Positions 54,451-63,940 of a stretch of 64,000 nt of DNA are shown here, piece after piece. Position 1 is the stretch's first letter; every line of letters starts with the position of its first letter. A program made the position numbers and the translations under genes. Source of the stretch: Lachnospiraceae bacterium (GTDB lineage Bacteria; Bacillota; Clostridia; Lachnospirales; Lachnospiraceae); assembly GCA_022793065.1 (NCBI GenBank), contig JAAWCE010000042.1, positions 62,001 to 126,000 of the forward strand, written 5' to 3'. The notes under the pieces were generated by a model, which did no database searches, was not told the DNA's origin, and was given only the letters and a program-made list of their open reading frames with translations.

Positions 54451-54799
54451 AAGTGCAAAGCAAATAGCAAAGCTTGCAATTGAAGCTTTGGAAGATAAAA
54501 AAGCAGAGGATATTCGTGTGATTGACATCAGTGAAGTATCCGTGATTGCGGATTATTTTGTCATTGCAGGGGGTACCAACAAGGCACAAATTCAGGCATT
54601 GTGCGACAATGTACAGGAAAAACTTGGTAGGGCCGGGTATCCGGAAAAGCAAACCGAAGGATATAAGACAGCAAACTGGATTTTGTTAGATTTTGGAGAT
54701 GTCATTGTGCATATCTTTGACAAAGAAAACAGGCTGCTTTATGATTTGGAACGCATCTGGAGAGATGGAATTCAAGTGGATATGAATACGTTAAAATAA
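54440..54799 (+). CDS. rsfS: Ribosomal silencing factor RsfS
   Basis: 119 residues of the Iojap/RsfS family. VIADYFVIAGGTNKAQIQA and DVIVHIFDKENRLLYDLERI are the signatures. Binds L14 to stop subunit joining in starvation. Ends before a strong terminator. Confidence 0.96.
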   Translation: MGSESAKQIAKLAIEALEDKKAEDIRVIDISEVSVIADYFVIAGGTNKAQIQALCDNVQEKLGRAGYPEKQTEGYKTANWILLDFGDVIVHIFDKENRLLYDLERIWRDGIQVDMNTLK

Positions 54800-54820
54800 G
54801 ATTTGGGTGCCCGTGTGCAT

Positions 54821-54863
54821 AAAAAAGCCCTTGATCAAGAATAGATCAAAGGGCTTTCTTTTT
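54821..54863. terminator. Bidirectional terminator between rsfS and the DUF378 gene
   Basis: AAAGCCCTTGATC pairs with GATCAAAGGGCTTT (one bulged A), loop AAGAATA, with T-runs outside on both strands. Confidence 0.88.
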
Positions 54864-54868
54864 GTCTG

Positions 54869-55084
54869 CTATGCTTCTTCCCCTCTATTGCCCAAATGCA
54901 TATAGAAACTGATCAGGTAAAGCCCGCATAAGCCTACAATGGCGTAGACGATTCTGGACAGCCAGGACATATTGCCAAATATAAAAGCTACCAAATCAAA
55001 ACGGAACAAACCAATCAGCGCCCAGTTAATTGCACCTATGATTGCAATGGTAAGGGCAGTGCCGTCTAAAAATTTATTTCCCAT
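54869..55084 (-). CDS. DUF378 family small membrane protein
   Basis: 71 residues with two membrane segments. TIAIIGAINWALIGLFRFD and RIVYAIVGLCGLYL match the DUF378 pattern. AGGAGG precedes its start on the minus strand. Function unknown. Confidence 0.88.
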   Translation of the reverse strand: MGNKFLDGTALTIAIIGAINWALIGLFRFDLVAFIFGNMSWLSRIVYAIVGLCGLYLISFYMHLGNRGEEA

Positions 55085-55394
55085 GATTTTTACCTCCTTG
55101 CTTCCCTATTTGCACAGTATTTAGAATCTGCCGTATTAATATCTGCAAAATTTGTAGATTTATACTTAATTTTTGACACACATATACAGTACTCGACAAG
55201 CCGAAACACATTGTTTCATCCCATTCATGCCTGGAAATACGGCAATGTCAAAAGCAGTCTTGTCAAATAAGACATTGCATCAGCTATTAATTTTGCAAAA
55301 AGCTAACAAAATAAAGAAAAATTTCCATAAAAGCAGTTTCTATATCGTATTGGGTAAACAAAAAGAGTAAAATACTTTTGGCAATAAAATATTT
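55085..55394. other. Intergenic region between DUF378 and lexA
   Basis: 310 AT-rich bases upstream of the DUF378 gene and downstream of lexA. A 65-codon plus-strand frame lacks a ribosome binding site and domain features and is not called. No terminator for lexA, repeat or RNA gene was seen. Confidence 0.4.
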
Positions 55395-56012
55395 TTAACG
55401 ATAAAAGCGAAAAATACCAAATACTCTGCCCAAAATCTGACAATCATCCACTATAATAGGCGGCATAGAATCATTTTCGGGCTGTAATCGAATATGACCG
55501 TCTTCCTTATAAAAAGTTTTAACTGTGGCTGAGTCATCAATGAGCGCAACTACAATTTCACCATTTTCCGCGGTACTGCAAGTGTTGACAAAAACTCTGT
55601 CTCCGTCAAAAATTCCTACGTTGATCATGGAATCCCCATGAACATTTAATATAAAAGATTCACCCTTTGGTACAATATCGGCGGGAACCGGAAAATAAGA
55701 TTCAATATTTTCTTCGGCAAGTATGGGAAGCCCCGCAGCCACATTGCCTATGATTGGCAGACTTACCATTTCCGTGCGCAGCATCTGAAAGCCGTCGTCG
55801 CATATTTCTATTGCCCTGGGTTTGGTAGGGTCTCTCCGGATGTATCCGTTCTTTTCCAGCGTTTCCAGATGAGAGTGTACCGACGATGTGGACTTTAATC
55901 CAACTGTCTCACAAATTTCACGTACCGTTGGAGGATACCCTTTTTTCAGAATCTCACTTTTAATATAATCAAGTATCTCTTGCTGCTTTGCGGTTGTTTT
56001 TTCAAAAGCCAT
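55395..56012 (-). CDS. lexA: LexA repressor
   Basis: 205 residues. N-terminal winged helix ([20 protein letters not shown]). Cleavage site Ala93-Gly94 (VAAGLPIL), catalytic Ser128 (HGDSMI) and Lys165 (SATVKTFYK) are in place, so it can self-cleave in the SOS response. AGGAGG lies upstream of the start. A possible promoter is at 56067-56096. Confidence 0.96.
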   Translation of the reverse strand: MAFEKTTAKQQEILDYIKSEILKKGYPPTVREICETVGLKSTSSVHSHLETLEKNGYIRRDPTKPRAIEICDDGFQMLRTEMVSLPIIGNVAAGLPILAEENIESYFPVPADIVPKGESFILNVHGDSMINVGIFDGDRVFVNTCSTAENGEIVVALIDDSATVKTFYKEDGHIRLQPENDSMPPIIVDDCQILGRVFGIFRFYR

Positions 56013-56066
56013 TTGTTACCTCCTCTTATATGAACCAAATATCTCATCCTTGAAAACAATAGTTTG

Positions 56067-56096
56067 ATTATAATGCAATCACGATGTGGATGACCA
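56067..56096 (-). promoter_or_regulatory. lexA promoter
   Basis: Minus strand: TGGTCA (56091-56096), 18 bases, consensus TATAAT (56067-56072). A degenerate LexA-box-like sequence (GAATATATGTTT on the minus strand, near 56153-56164) lies about 60 bases upstream; it differs at two positions from GAACATATGTTC. Confidence 0.5.
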
Positions 56097-56170
56097 CTTG
56101 ACAGTTTCATGTTTTGAATATGGTTTTATTATAACATAACTGACGTCAAAAAGCAAACATATATTCTGAA

Positions 56171-57229
56171 TTATTTTTCTCTCAGTTTCACATATTGGGC
56201 TGCTTTTCTTCGGCGTTCATCTTCTTGAGCGGCATAATGCTTTCTTGTAGTGTTCACATCTTTATGTCCCAATACATCTGCCACCAGATAAATATCTCCC
56301 GATTCCTGGTATAAGGTGGTTCCGTATGTACTTCTGAGTTTATGGGGGGTTATTTTCTTTAAAGTGGTTACGCGGGATGCGTATTTTTTTACTAGATTTT
56401 CCACTGCACGCACGGTCATTCTGCGGTTTTGCAGAGAGAGAAACAGGGCGTTTTCATGTCCGTCCATGGGAATAACATGTTCTCTTTCTTCCAGATAATC
56501 CAGCAAGGCGGTCTCTACCTCTTCACCGAAATATACCACTGCCTCATAACCGCCTTTGCGGCGTATTTTAATACCGCAGACATCAAAATTTACATCATTT
56601 AAATCCAACCCCACACATTCGGATACACGGATGCCGGTGCCCAGAAGCAATGTCATCAGCGCCACATCGCGTATTTTAGTTTTTTTATGATATTCTAATT
56701 CTTTTTTGGTCAGTTTTGTGCCATCCTCTACTTGATTCAACAACTGCGCCACTTCATTTGGTTCAAGACGTATAATTTCTTTCTCATGAAGCCTGGGAAG
56801 AGGGACAAGCGCCGCCGGATTATTCTGGATTAGTTCCGACTGATAAAAGTAATTGTAAAAGCTGCGAAGCGCCGCCAGTTTTCTTGCTTTTCCCCGCTCC
56901 TCGTTTGTGATGTCTTTTCCATCCTTTTGATAGAGGGACATATACTCCAGATATTCTTCAATGTCCAGTCTGGTCAAATTGTCCAACAAAGTCAATGGAA
57001 TATCTTTCAGGTCCATTTTGGCACAAATGGTATTCTGCTCATGAAGATACTCAAAAAAAAGTCTGAGATCATAAGCATAGGCCAGCCGGGTACGTGCAGA
57101 GGTATATTCTTCGATTCCTCTGAAAAAAGTCTTACAGAAAGAGGGGAGTGTCTCTAAGACAGCACGCATTTTTAAAATATTTTGTCTGTTTTGTTCATCG
57201 TGATAATTGGTTTTATTTATGACTGCCAT
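56171..57229 (-). CDS. Tyrosine recombinase (XerS/XerC-like)
   Basis: 352 residues. Catalytic set: Arg201 (GTGIRVSE), Lys225, His296-X-X-Arg299 (HKLR), His322 (LGHKDV) and Tyr332. The N-terminal SAM-like DNA-binding domain covers about 30-130. Length fits XerS better than XerC or XerD. It lies behind the TtcA-like gene, overlapping by 17 bases, and beside lexA; no attachment sites or phage genes are seen, so chromosome-dimer resolution is the likeliest role. Confidence 0.85.
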   Translation of the reverse strand: MAVINKTNYHDEQNRQNILKMRAVLETLPSFCKTFFRGIEEYTSARTRLAYAYDLRLFFEYLHEQNTICAKMDLKDIPLTLLDNLTRLDIEEYLEYMSLYQKDGKDITNEERGKARKLAALRSFYNYFYQSELIQNNPAALVPLPRLHEKEIIRLEPNEVAQLLNQVEDGTKLTKKELEYHKKTKIRDVALMTLLLGTGIRVSECVGLDLNDVNFDVCGIKIRRKGGYEAVVYFGEEVETALLDYLEEREHVIPMDGHENALFLSLQNRRMTVRAVENLVKKYASRVTTLKKITPHKLRSTYGTTLYQESGDIYLVADVLGHKDVNTTRKHYAAQEDERRRKAAQYVKLREK

Positions 57230-57947
57230 TGTATTCCGACCAACCTTTCATATTGCCGTTTTGAATTGCTGTGAACATTCTTTCCTTAGCGCCTCGATTT
57301 TCACGGTTTATTTGCCGCAGTAACTGCTTGACATATTCCCGTTTGGTATGACCGTCTGCAGGACAGGGACTTTTTACCACAGGCACATTGTTTTTATGGA
57401 CAAATCCGACCACATCCGCTTCATTCATATACATTAAGGGTCTGATAACAATAAGCCCTGTCCGGTCCAGATAAGTTACAGGAGAAAATGTATGAAAACG
57501 TCCTTCATAAATTAGAGACATCAGCATTGTTTCCACCACATCGTCCTTGTGATGCGCATAGGCAACTTTATTGCAGCCAATTTCTTTGATGGCCTGATTC
57601 AGGGCGCCTTTTCTCATTTTTGCACACAGGGAACAGGGATTATCTTCTTTGCGTTCTTCAAAAATGATTTGTGCAATATCTGTTTTTACAATGGTATATT
57701 CTACATCTAATTCCCGGCAAAGGGATTTTATTTTTTCCAAATCCAGGTTTTGAAAGCCTAAATCTACCGTAACGGCATGGATTTCAAAACGCATGGGATA
57801 AAAACGTTTCAATCCGTGAAGCGCATATAGAAGGGTAAGGCTGTCTTTTCCGCCTGAGATGCCTATTGCAATCTTGTCGCCTTCCTGTATCATCTGATAA
57901 TCATCCACAGCTCTGCGCACATAACTGAGTATCTGTTGAAGTTTCAT
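57213..57947 (-). CDS. TtcA-like tRNA thiolation protein (PP-loop ATPase)
   Basis: 244 residues. PP-loop SGGKDS at 31-36 and the cluster-binding Cys105-X-X-Cys108 (NPCSLC) are present, with a further Cys in SPCPADG. Homologues thiolate cytidine 32 of tRNA using an iron-sulfur cluster; other members of the family act differently. I prefer the ATG at 57947 (MKLQQILSYVRRAVDDY), typical for the family, over 57998. Confidence 0.87.
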   Translation of the reverse strand: MKLQQILSYVRRAVDDYQMIQEGDKIAIGISGGKDSLTLLYALHGLKRFYPMRFEIHAVTVDLGFQNLDLEKIKSLCRELDVEYTIVKTDIAQIIFEERKEDNPCSLCAKMRKGALNQAIKEIGCNKVAYAHHKDDVVETMLMSLIYEGRFHTFSPVTYLDRTGLIVIRPLMYMNEADVVGFVHKNNVPVVKSPCPADGHTKREYVKQLLRQINRENRGAKERMFTAIQNGNMKGWSEYNGSHK

Positions 57948-58120
57948 CTTATCATATACCTCATATTTTCTTTCAGCAAAATAAGCTTTATTGTGCATAA
58001 CACTATCATTTTAGTATTTTTTTCCCTCAAAAACAATAGCTAATTATAATTTCATTTTTAATTGGGCATACTGAAACGAGAAAGAAGACAAATGGTTTCA
58101 AAATAGAAAAGGAGTGGAGT

Positions 58121-58726
58121 ATGGTAGAATTTTCTAAAAGTGTTACAAAGGATAATCTTATGAGGGCTTTTGCCGGGGAAAGCCAGGCCAGAAACAGATA
58201 TACTTTTGCCGCTTCTCAGGCCAAAAAGAACGGATTGTATGTGATTAGCGCCATATTTGGTTTTACGGCTTCTCAGGAGAAAGAACATGCCGAAATTTTT
58301 TACAATCACTTAAAAGAAATGGCGGGAAATACAATTTTTATTGACGGCGGTTACCCTATAGATATTTCGGATAATATTGCGGATTTACTTTCCATGGCGC
58401 AGCACAACGAATATGAAGAACATGACACGGTTTATAAATCGTTCGGAGAAAAAGCCAGAGAAGAAGGCTTTGACCAGATAGCGGCAACTTTTCAGCAGAT
58501 TGCCGGCATTGAAAAAGTGCATGGAGACCGTTTCGGCAGATATGAACAGTTGATCCGCGAAGGAAAATTGTTTATCTCCGATGTGGAGGAAGAGTGGATG
58601 TGCTTAAACTGTGGTTTTGTATTTAAAGGAAAAAACGCGCCGGCGGCCTGTCCTGTATGTCATCATGACAGAGGATATTTTATCCGTTTTAATTTATTGC
58701 CATTGGACGGGAAAAGAGTGTCTTAA
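58121..58726 (+). CDS. Rubrerythrin
   Basis: 201 residues. Ferritin-like diiron domain with Glu20, Glu53, His56 and Glu131/His134-type ligands, then a C-terminal rubredoxin-like domain with Cys161, Cys164, Cys177 and Cys180 that binds iron. It reduces hydrogen peroxide in anaerobes. AAAAGGAG precedes the ATG. Confidence 0.95.
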   Translation: MVEFSKSVTKDNLMRAFAGESQARNRYTFAASQAKKNGLYVISAIFGFTASQEKEHAEIFYNHLKEMAGNTIFIDGGYPIDISDNIADLLSMAQHNEYEEHDTVYKSFGEKAREEGFDQIAATFQQIAGIEKVHGDRFGRYEQLIREGKLFISDVEEEWMCLNCGFVFKGKNAPAACPVCHHDRGYFIRFNLLPLDGKRVS

Positions 58727-59097
58727 CAAACGCGCCATATTTGGGGCGTTGGCAGTTTCAATAGAGTGTATGCAAAAAGGCTATGTGAAAACCCATAGTC
58801 TTTTTTGCATACGACAATGTATATGTTGGTCAGCCGTACTTGCTTATATCGTTTCCAGGCAATTTGAGCTGGCCAACATGGAAATCTCTTTGACAATTTA
58901 ACTTAAGAAAACGACATTTGGGAGTTTTTGTCTTTATAATATTATGGAATGGGATATGATAAAGGAAATAAGAGAGTGAAATTCCTAAAAGAGAAGTGAA
59001 GATTTTACTCCGGAAATTATGATAATATGATTGAGTAAATCTGCGTTACATGCTAAAATAATAAAAGAGTTGAAAGAAGCAGAAGGAGATTTATACA
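58727..59097. other. Intergenic region between rubrerythrin and the TldD-like gene
   Basis: 371 bases. It holds a hairpin right after the rubrerythrin stop (AACGCGCC, GGGGCGTT; 58730-58751), the strong terminator at 58769-58811, and a promoter (ACGACA, 18 bases, TATAAT; 58911-58940). A plus-strand frame of 96 codons overlaps rubrerythrin and has no start support. Confidence 0.6.
58769..58811 (+). terminator. Strong inverted-repeat terminator
   Basis: TATGCAAAAAGGCTATG pairs with CATAGTCTTTTTTGCATA over about 17 bases, with a loop of eight. The right arm contains TTTTTT. Confidence 0.75.
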
Positions 59098-60387
59098 ATG
59101 ATTGATCAAATAAGAAATGTATTATTGCAGGAAGGAATTGATGATTATACAATTAACGAAGTTTCTCAGGAATCAGTGGAATGTTTTTTCATTCGTCGGA
59201 AGCTGGACTTAAAAAGGCGTACAAATCTGTTGGAATATACTGTGACTGTTTTTTGTCCCTTTGAGAAAGAAAATGGGGCAGAGGGTAATAGTTCCATGCT
59301 GGGTTCCTCCTCAGTGCAAATTTTTCCTGAAATGGACGAGGAGGAAATTGCATCTGCAATTCGCTCTGCTTACCATGGGGCGTCTTTTGTAGCGAATCCA
59401 TGGTATGAATTGGTATCGGGGACAACGCAGGCATTGGTTCCTTCCAACGGAACATTGGCAGGACAAAGTCCGGAAGAAAACATGAAGAAAATGGCAGAAG
59501 CGTTATTTGCAGCCGATACACAGGATGCTGTATTCCTGAACTCGGCAGAAATTTTCTCCAAACGGATTATCAAACGGATTGTAAATGCCAGAGGGGTTGA
59601 TGTAAGTTATGAAATTTGTGAAATATCTGGAGAATATGTTGTGCAGTGCAACGCACCTCAGGATGTGGAAACTTATCATCAATTTTCCTATCGTGACTTA
59701 GACACCGAAGCGCTTCGGAAAGATGTGGAAGAAGCATTGGAAATGACGCAGGCAAGAGCCAAAGCAAAGGTTGCTCCTAAGGCGGGCAAATATAGAGTGA
59801 TACTTTCCGGTGAAGAAATGCGGACTTTCTTTCAATATTATATAAATCGTGCAGGAGCGGGAATGATTTATCAGAAATATTCCGGTTATCAGACAGGCAT
59901 GCAGGTCCAGGGAGAAGAGGTCAAAGGCGACGAGCTGACAATTATTTTAAAAGCCAAAGATCCTTACAGTCAGGAAGGTATTCCCATGAAGGATCGGACT
60001 CTTTTGGAAAAAGGCGTTTTGCGCACAATTCACGGAGACAGCCGTTTTGCCCATTATCTTAAAATTGAACCTACGGGCACTTATACGTCTATTTCTGTAC
60101 CTGTGGGAACAATGCCAATGGCCCAGATGAAATCCGGATGCTATCTGCATATTGTAAGTTTCTCGGATTTTCAGATGGACCCTTTTACGGGGTACTTCGG
60201 CGGAGAAATACGTCTGGCTTTTTTGTGCGATGGCAGCACCGTGACTCCAGTGACAGGAGGTTCCGTAAATGGCAGCATCATGGATGTGCAGGGAAATATG
60301 GTATTTTCTCAAGAGAGGTACAAGAATGGAAAGTATGAGGGGCCTTTTGCCGTAAGTCTGGAAGAAATTCCAGTTGCAGGAAGCTGA
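59098..60387 (+). CDS. TldD/PmbA-family protein
   Basis: 429 residues. C-terminal half has the TldD/PmbA pattern: GTYTSISVPVGTMPM, SFSDFQMDPFTGYFGGEIRL and SVNGSIMDVQGN. TldD's HExxxH zinc motif is missing, so this is a PmbA/TldE-like partner, yet no TldD gene is in the window. Family members act in processing modified peptides. Promoter at 58911-58940. Confidence 0.85.
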   Translation: MIDQIRNVLLQEGIDDYTINEVSQESVECFFIRRKLDLKRRTNLLEYTVTVFCPFEKENGAEGNSSMLGSSSVQIFPEMDEEEIASAIRSAYHGASFVANPWYELVSGTTQALVPSNGTLAGQSPEENMKKMAEALFAADTQDAVFLNSAEIFSKRIIKRIVNARGVDVSYEICEISGEYVVQCNAPQDVETYHQFSYRDLDTEALRKDVEEALEMTQARAKAKVAPKAGKYRVILSGEEMRTFFQYYINRAGAGMIYQKYSGYQTGMQVQGEEVKGDELTIILKAKDPYSQEGIPMKDRTLLEKGVLRTIHGDSRFAHYLKIEPTGTYTSISVPVGTMPMAQMKSGCYLHIVSFSDFQMDPFTGYFGGEIRLAFLCDGSTVTPVTGGSVNGSIMDVQGNMVFSQERYKNGKYEGPFAVSLEEIPVAGS

Positions 60388-60473
60388 TTTGAAAAATATA
60401 ATAGGAAAAAAGATACTATAAAATAAGAAACTTGTGAAAAATAAAATGCAGATATAGGATTGGGACGGGAACT

Positions 60474-61409
60474 ATGAATGGGAAACAGTTTGGGGATAAA
60501 ATCCTCACCAATATAGCAAAAGTAATCATAGGAAAAGAACAGACTGCCAAATTACTCCTAACGGCACTTTTGGCAGACGGGCATGTGCTTCTGGAGGATG
60601 TTCCCGGCACTGGGAAGACAAAGCTGGCAAAGACGCTGGCAAAAAGCATCTGTGGGAATTTTTCCAGAATTCAGTTTACGCCGGATTTACTTCCCAGCGA
60701 TATCACTGGAATCAATATATTTGACCGTCAGAAAAATCAATTTGTTTTGCGTAAAGGTCCTGTCTTTACCAATATTCTTTTGGCAGACGAGATTAATCGC
60801 GCCACTCCCAGGACACAGGCGGGACTATTGGAATGTATGGAGGAAAGACAGGTGACAATTGACGGTGAATCCTACAGCCCTGGAAAGCCTTTCTTTGTCA
60901 TAGCCACCCAGAACCCGGTGGAAACAACGGGAACTTTTCCCTTGCCGGAAGCACAGATGGATCGTTTTATGATGCGCCTTTCCATGGGGCTTCCTGACAG
61001 AGCGGAAGAACTTGCCATTCTGGAAACATATATGGACAGGGAACCGCTGGATTCACTGGAAAGCGTGTTGACGCTGGAAGAACTTGCCCAGGCAAGAGAG
61101 GCTGCAAGCAGCGTGTTTGTACATAAGTGTATACAGGAATATATGGTGGACCTTGTGGGGGCAACCAGAGAGGGAGAACAGGTTGTTATGGGGGTTAGTC
61201 CCAGAGGAAATCTTGCCCTTCTGCGTTGTGCAAAAGCATATGCTTTTCTGAGCGGAAGAGAGTATGTATCTCCGGACGATATCAAGGCATTGGCCATTCC
61301 TGTACTGGCCCATCGCATTGTATTAGGATATGGTATGGACGGCACAAATAAGCTGGTGGAAAAAATAATAGCGTCCATCCCTGTCCCCACTGAGGAATTT
61401 GAAAAATGA
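60474..61409 (+). CDS. MoxR-family AAA ATPase
   Basis: 311 residues. Walker A VPGTGKTKLAKT, Walker B LLADEINRA, sensor ATQNPVETTGTFPLPEAQ and VSPRGNLALLR. MoxR ATPases act as chaperones with VWA or DUF58 partners. It overlaps the DUF58 gene as ATGA. A GGGACGGG-type site precedes the ATG. Confidence 0.94.
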   Translation: MNGKQFGDKILTNIAKVIIGKEQTAKLLLTALLADGHVLLEDVPGTGKTKLAKTLAKSICGNFSRIQFTPDLLPSDITGINIFDRQKNQFVLRKGPVFTNILLADEINRATPRTQAGLLECMEERQVTIDGESYSPGKPFFVIATQNPVETTGTFPLPEAQMDRFMMRLSMGLPDRAEELAILETYMDREPLDSLESVLTLEELAQAREAASSVFVHKCIQEYMVDLVGATREGEQVVMGVSPRGNLALLRCAKAYAFLSGREYVSPDDIKALAIPVLAHRIVLGYGMDGTNKLVEKIIASIPVPTEEFEK

Positions 61410-62533
61410 TAAAATTGTTGGGAATCGGTATTATCGGTTTTTTCCTTCTTGTTTTTCAGAAGATTCTTTATGAAAAATTATGGTGCAGGCATTTGTATGT
61501 GAGCATTTTCTTTGGCACGGATCATATTTTTCAGGGAGAACAGGGGGAATTAAAGGAAATAATTGAGAATAGAAAACGGCTGCCCCTGGCAATGCTGAAA
61601 GTAAAGTTTATGACGGGCCGGGAGCTGATCTTTGATAATCAAAAAGGCTCCAGGACAACGGATCAATATTATAGAAATGATGTGTTTCGCATTGGAGAAA
61701 GAGAAAAAGTGACGCGCACATTGAAATTTACCGGGGGTAAAAGAGGGTATTATACAATTGATGAATTCAGTCTGGTGGCTTCTGATCTGTTTTTGCTGAG
61801 TCAGATGGTAAAAGAACAGAAAATAAATACCACATTGTATGTATATCCAAAGCCTTTTAACAGCCGAAAGCTGATGCAGTCTCTGATGCAGTTGAACGGA
61901 GAAATCCTCTCCAAACGACATTTGCTGGAGGATCCGTTTGAATACAGAGGGATTCGGGAATATCAGCCCTATGATGATATGCGCCGCATTAACTGGAAGG
62001 CAACCGCCAAAACAGATGAACTAAAGGTGAATGAACAAAATTATACCTCTTTGAAATATGTCCGTATTTTCTTTAATATTCAGGATGACGGCATTTTAAG
62101 GAAGGAAGAAAGTGTGGAAATGTCATTGCGCATTGTAGCGTCTCTCTGTGCATTTTTTCTGCGTCAGGACTTTCAAGTATCCTGTTATGGGAACGGTGTG
62201 GATGTAGTGACGCATGGGTTTGTCTCCATAAAGGAAAAAGGGGGGACAGGACAGATGGAAACTGTTTTTCGCGCTTTGGCAAGGGTTGATACCAAGCAGC
62301 CTGTGGTTAATTTTGCAGATACTTTCAGAGAGCAGTTATTTCAGGAAAGCGGCAGTGTGTTCACCTGTTTTGTAGCGCCAAATCAGTATGATGATTTCGT
62401 AGAATTGATGACGGAATATCAGATGTCAAATAAGCCGTTTATGTGGTTTTATCCTGCAGCAGAACAGCAAGCACCGGAACTGCCTCAAAAATTATTGAAA
62501 AATATAAATGTAATTTATCCTGAACTCTCATAG
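61406..62533 (+). CDS. DUF58 domain protein
   Basis: 375 residues. N-terminal membrane segment (1-22), then a beta-rich part and the DUF58 signature RGIREYQPYDDMRRINWKA, followed by a VWA-like region. Translationally coupled to the MoxR gene by an ATGA overlap. Family genes usually lie with MoxR and a TgpA-like membrane protein. Confidence 0.93.
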   Translation: MIKLLGIGIIGFFLLVFQKILYEKLWCRHLYVSIFFGTDHIFQGEQGELKEIIENRKRLPLAMLKVKFMTGRELIFDNQKGSRTTDQYYRNDVFRIGEREKVTRTLKFTGGKRGYYTIDEFSLVASDLFLLSQMVKEQKINTTLYVYPKPFNSRKLMQSLMQLNGEILSKRHLLEDPFEYRGIREYQPYDDMRRINWKATAKTDELKVNEQNYTSLKYVRIFFNIQDDGILRKEESVEMSLRIVASLCAFFLRQDFQVSCYGNGVDVVTHGFVSIKEKGGTGQMETVFRALARVDTKQPVVNFADTFREQLFQESGSVFTCFVAPNQYDDFVELMTEYQMSNKPFMWFYPAAEQQAPELPQKLLKNINVIYPELS

Positions 62534-62576
62534 GATAATATGGGAAACAGATCATTTTGAAAAAGAGTATGGGAAA

Positions 62577-63827
62577 ATGAAGAGTAAATTAATTGGGTAT
62601 GGGAAAGAAATTCTCACGGAGCAAATAAATCATTGGATATTATTTCCGCTGGTATTGACGGTAATGGGTCTTGTGAAGGAACTGACAGGACTGCATGAAC
62701 CGGATGTGGCAATCTGGTGTGTTTGTAGTATATTTCCTTTGATATTTTTTATTATGAGATGCAAAATAAAACGCTTTTATATTTTTGTACTTTCACATAT
62801 GGCAATGGTAGGGCTGGTTTTTGGATTAAATTGTATCAGTCCTTCTTTTCAGGGCGGAATCTGTGTGTGCGCTGTATTTGTATATGCGGCGGTGTCCCTT
62901 TATATGCTGGTGAAAGAAGCGCCATACACCGAACCCATACCATTGATTGTAGGGGTGCTGATTTCCGCAGGTGCAATTTTTCTGCAGCATTATCAGGGGA
63001 CAGATTCGTGGGATTTGTATTATAGTTTTACGCTTATAGGTGTAATTGCCCTGTATTTTATCAGTGTTTATCTACGGCATTATCTTGATTTTCTGGTAGT
63101 GAACCAGAGTAGTGCAGGATATCTTCCGGCTTCGGAAATGTTTCGTTCAGGATTTGGAATGACATTAAAATTTACTTTTCTGGGAATCATTGTAATGATT
63201 TTCAGCACACAATTTGAATGGCTTTCCTTTATTCTGAATTATGTAAAAAATGCCATTGTAGGATTTTTGCGTATGCTGCTTTCAAATTTACCTAAGGGAA
63301 CCGATGAAAATATACAAAGAGGAATTGGAATACCGTCTAATGACATTTCAATAAAGGATATGATTCCTGAAATGAAAGAACCTTTTTGGCTATGGGAATA
63401 TATCTGGTATTTGTTGGTATTTGTTTTTTTAATTCTCTTTGCAAAATTAATGATTCGTCTGCTTGTATTTTTATGGAATTATTTTATAAGGTACGGATCC
63501 TCTCCAAATATCTCCATGAAAGATGAGGATGCCTTTGATTTGAGAGAGCGATGTGAGCTTGAAAAAAATCCAGAAAAGAAAAAGCAAAAATTATTGGGTT
63601 TTCTGTCCTATCGGGAACGAATTCGTAAATTATACAAAAGGAAGCTTCTTTCCGCTTCCATACAGATGCAGGAAAACGATAGAAATCGTCTTGCATACAA
63701 TACTGCCAGAGAGTGGGAAGAGAAACTGCATGTGGAAGGGATGGCCGGTTTGTATGAGAGGGCCCGTTATACCGAACATGAATTGACAGGTGCTGATGTA
63801 CAGAAAATGAAGGAAATACTCAAATAA
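62577..63827 (+). CDS. Polytopic membrane protein of the MoxR-DUF58 operon
   Basis: 416 residues. About eight membrane segments in the first 310 residues, including one near 285-310, then a charged cytoplasmic helix region ending LYERARYTEHELTGADVQ, which looks like a DUF4129-type tail. No transglutaminase motif is seen in it, unlike TgpA partners. Probably the third part of the MoxR system; function unknown. Confidence 0.82.
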   Translation: MKSKLIGYGKEILTEQINHWILFPLVLTVMGLVKELTGLHEPDVAIWCVCSIFPLIFFIMRCKIKRFYIFVLSHMAMVGLVFGLNCISPSFQGGICVCAVFVYAAVSLYMLVKEAPYTEPIPLIVGVLISAGAIFLQHYQGTDSWDLYYSFTLIGVIALYFISVYLRHYLDFLVVNQSSAGYLPASEMFRSGFGMTLKFTFLGIIVMIFSTQFEWLSFILNYVKNAIVGFLRMLLSNLPKGTDENIQRGIGIPSNDISIKDMIPEMKEPFWLWEYIWYLLVFVFLILFAKLMIRLLVFLWNYFIRYGSSPNISMKDEDAFDLRERCELEKNPEKKKQKLLGFLSYRERIRKLYKRKLLSASIQMQENDRNRLAYNTAREWEEKLHVEGMAGLYERARYTEHELTGADVQKMKEILK

Positions 63828-63940
63828 ACATCTGAGAGAACTAAAGATACAAATAAAGGTGCAAATGGCTGCAGCGAACATTGAATGATTTTAAGTTTTC
63901 TGAAATAAGGGGTAAAATGATATCCAAGAGGAGAAATGTA

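Noticed and set aside
55173..55370. 65-codon plus-strand frame in the lexA/DUF378 gap
   Set aside because: No ribosome binding site, no recognisable domain, and AT-rich non-coding-like composition.
56171..57229. Tyrosine recombinase as evidence of a prophage or integrative element
   Set aside because: No attachment repeats, phage or mobility genes nearby, and the gene is tightly coupled to a housekeeping tRNA-modification gene.
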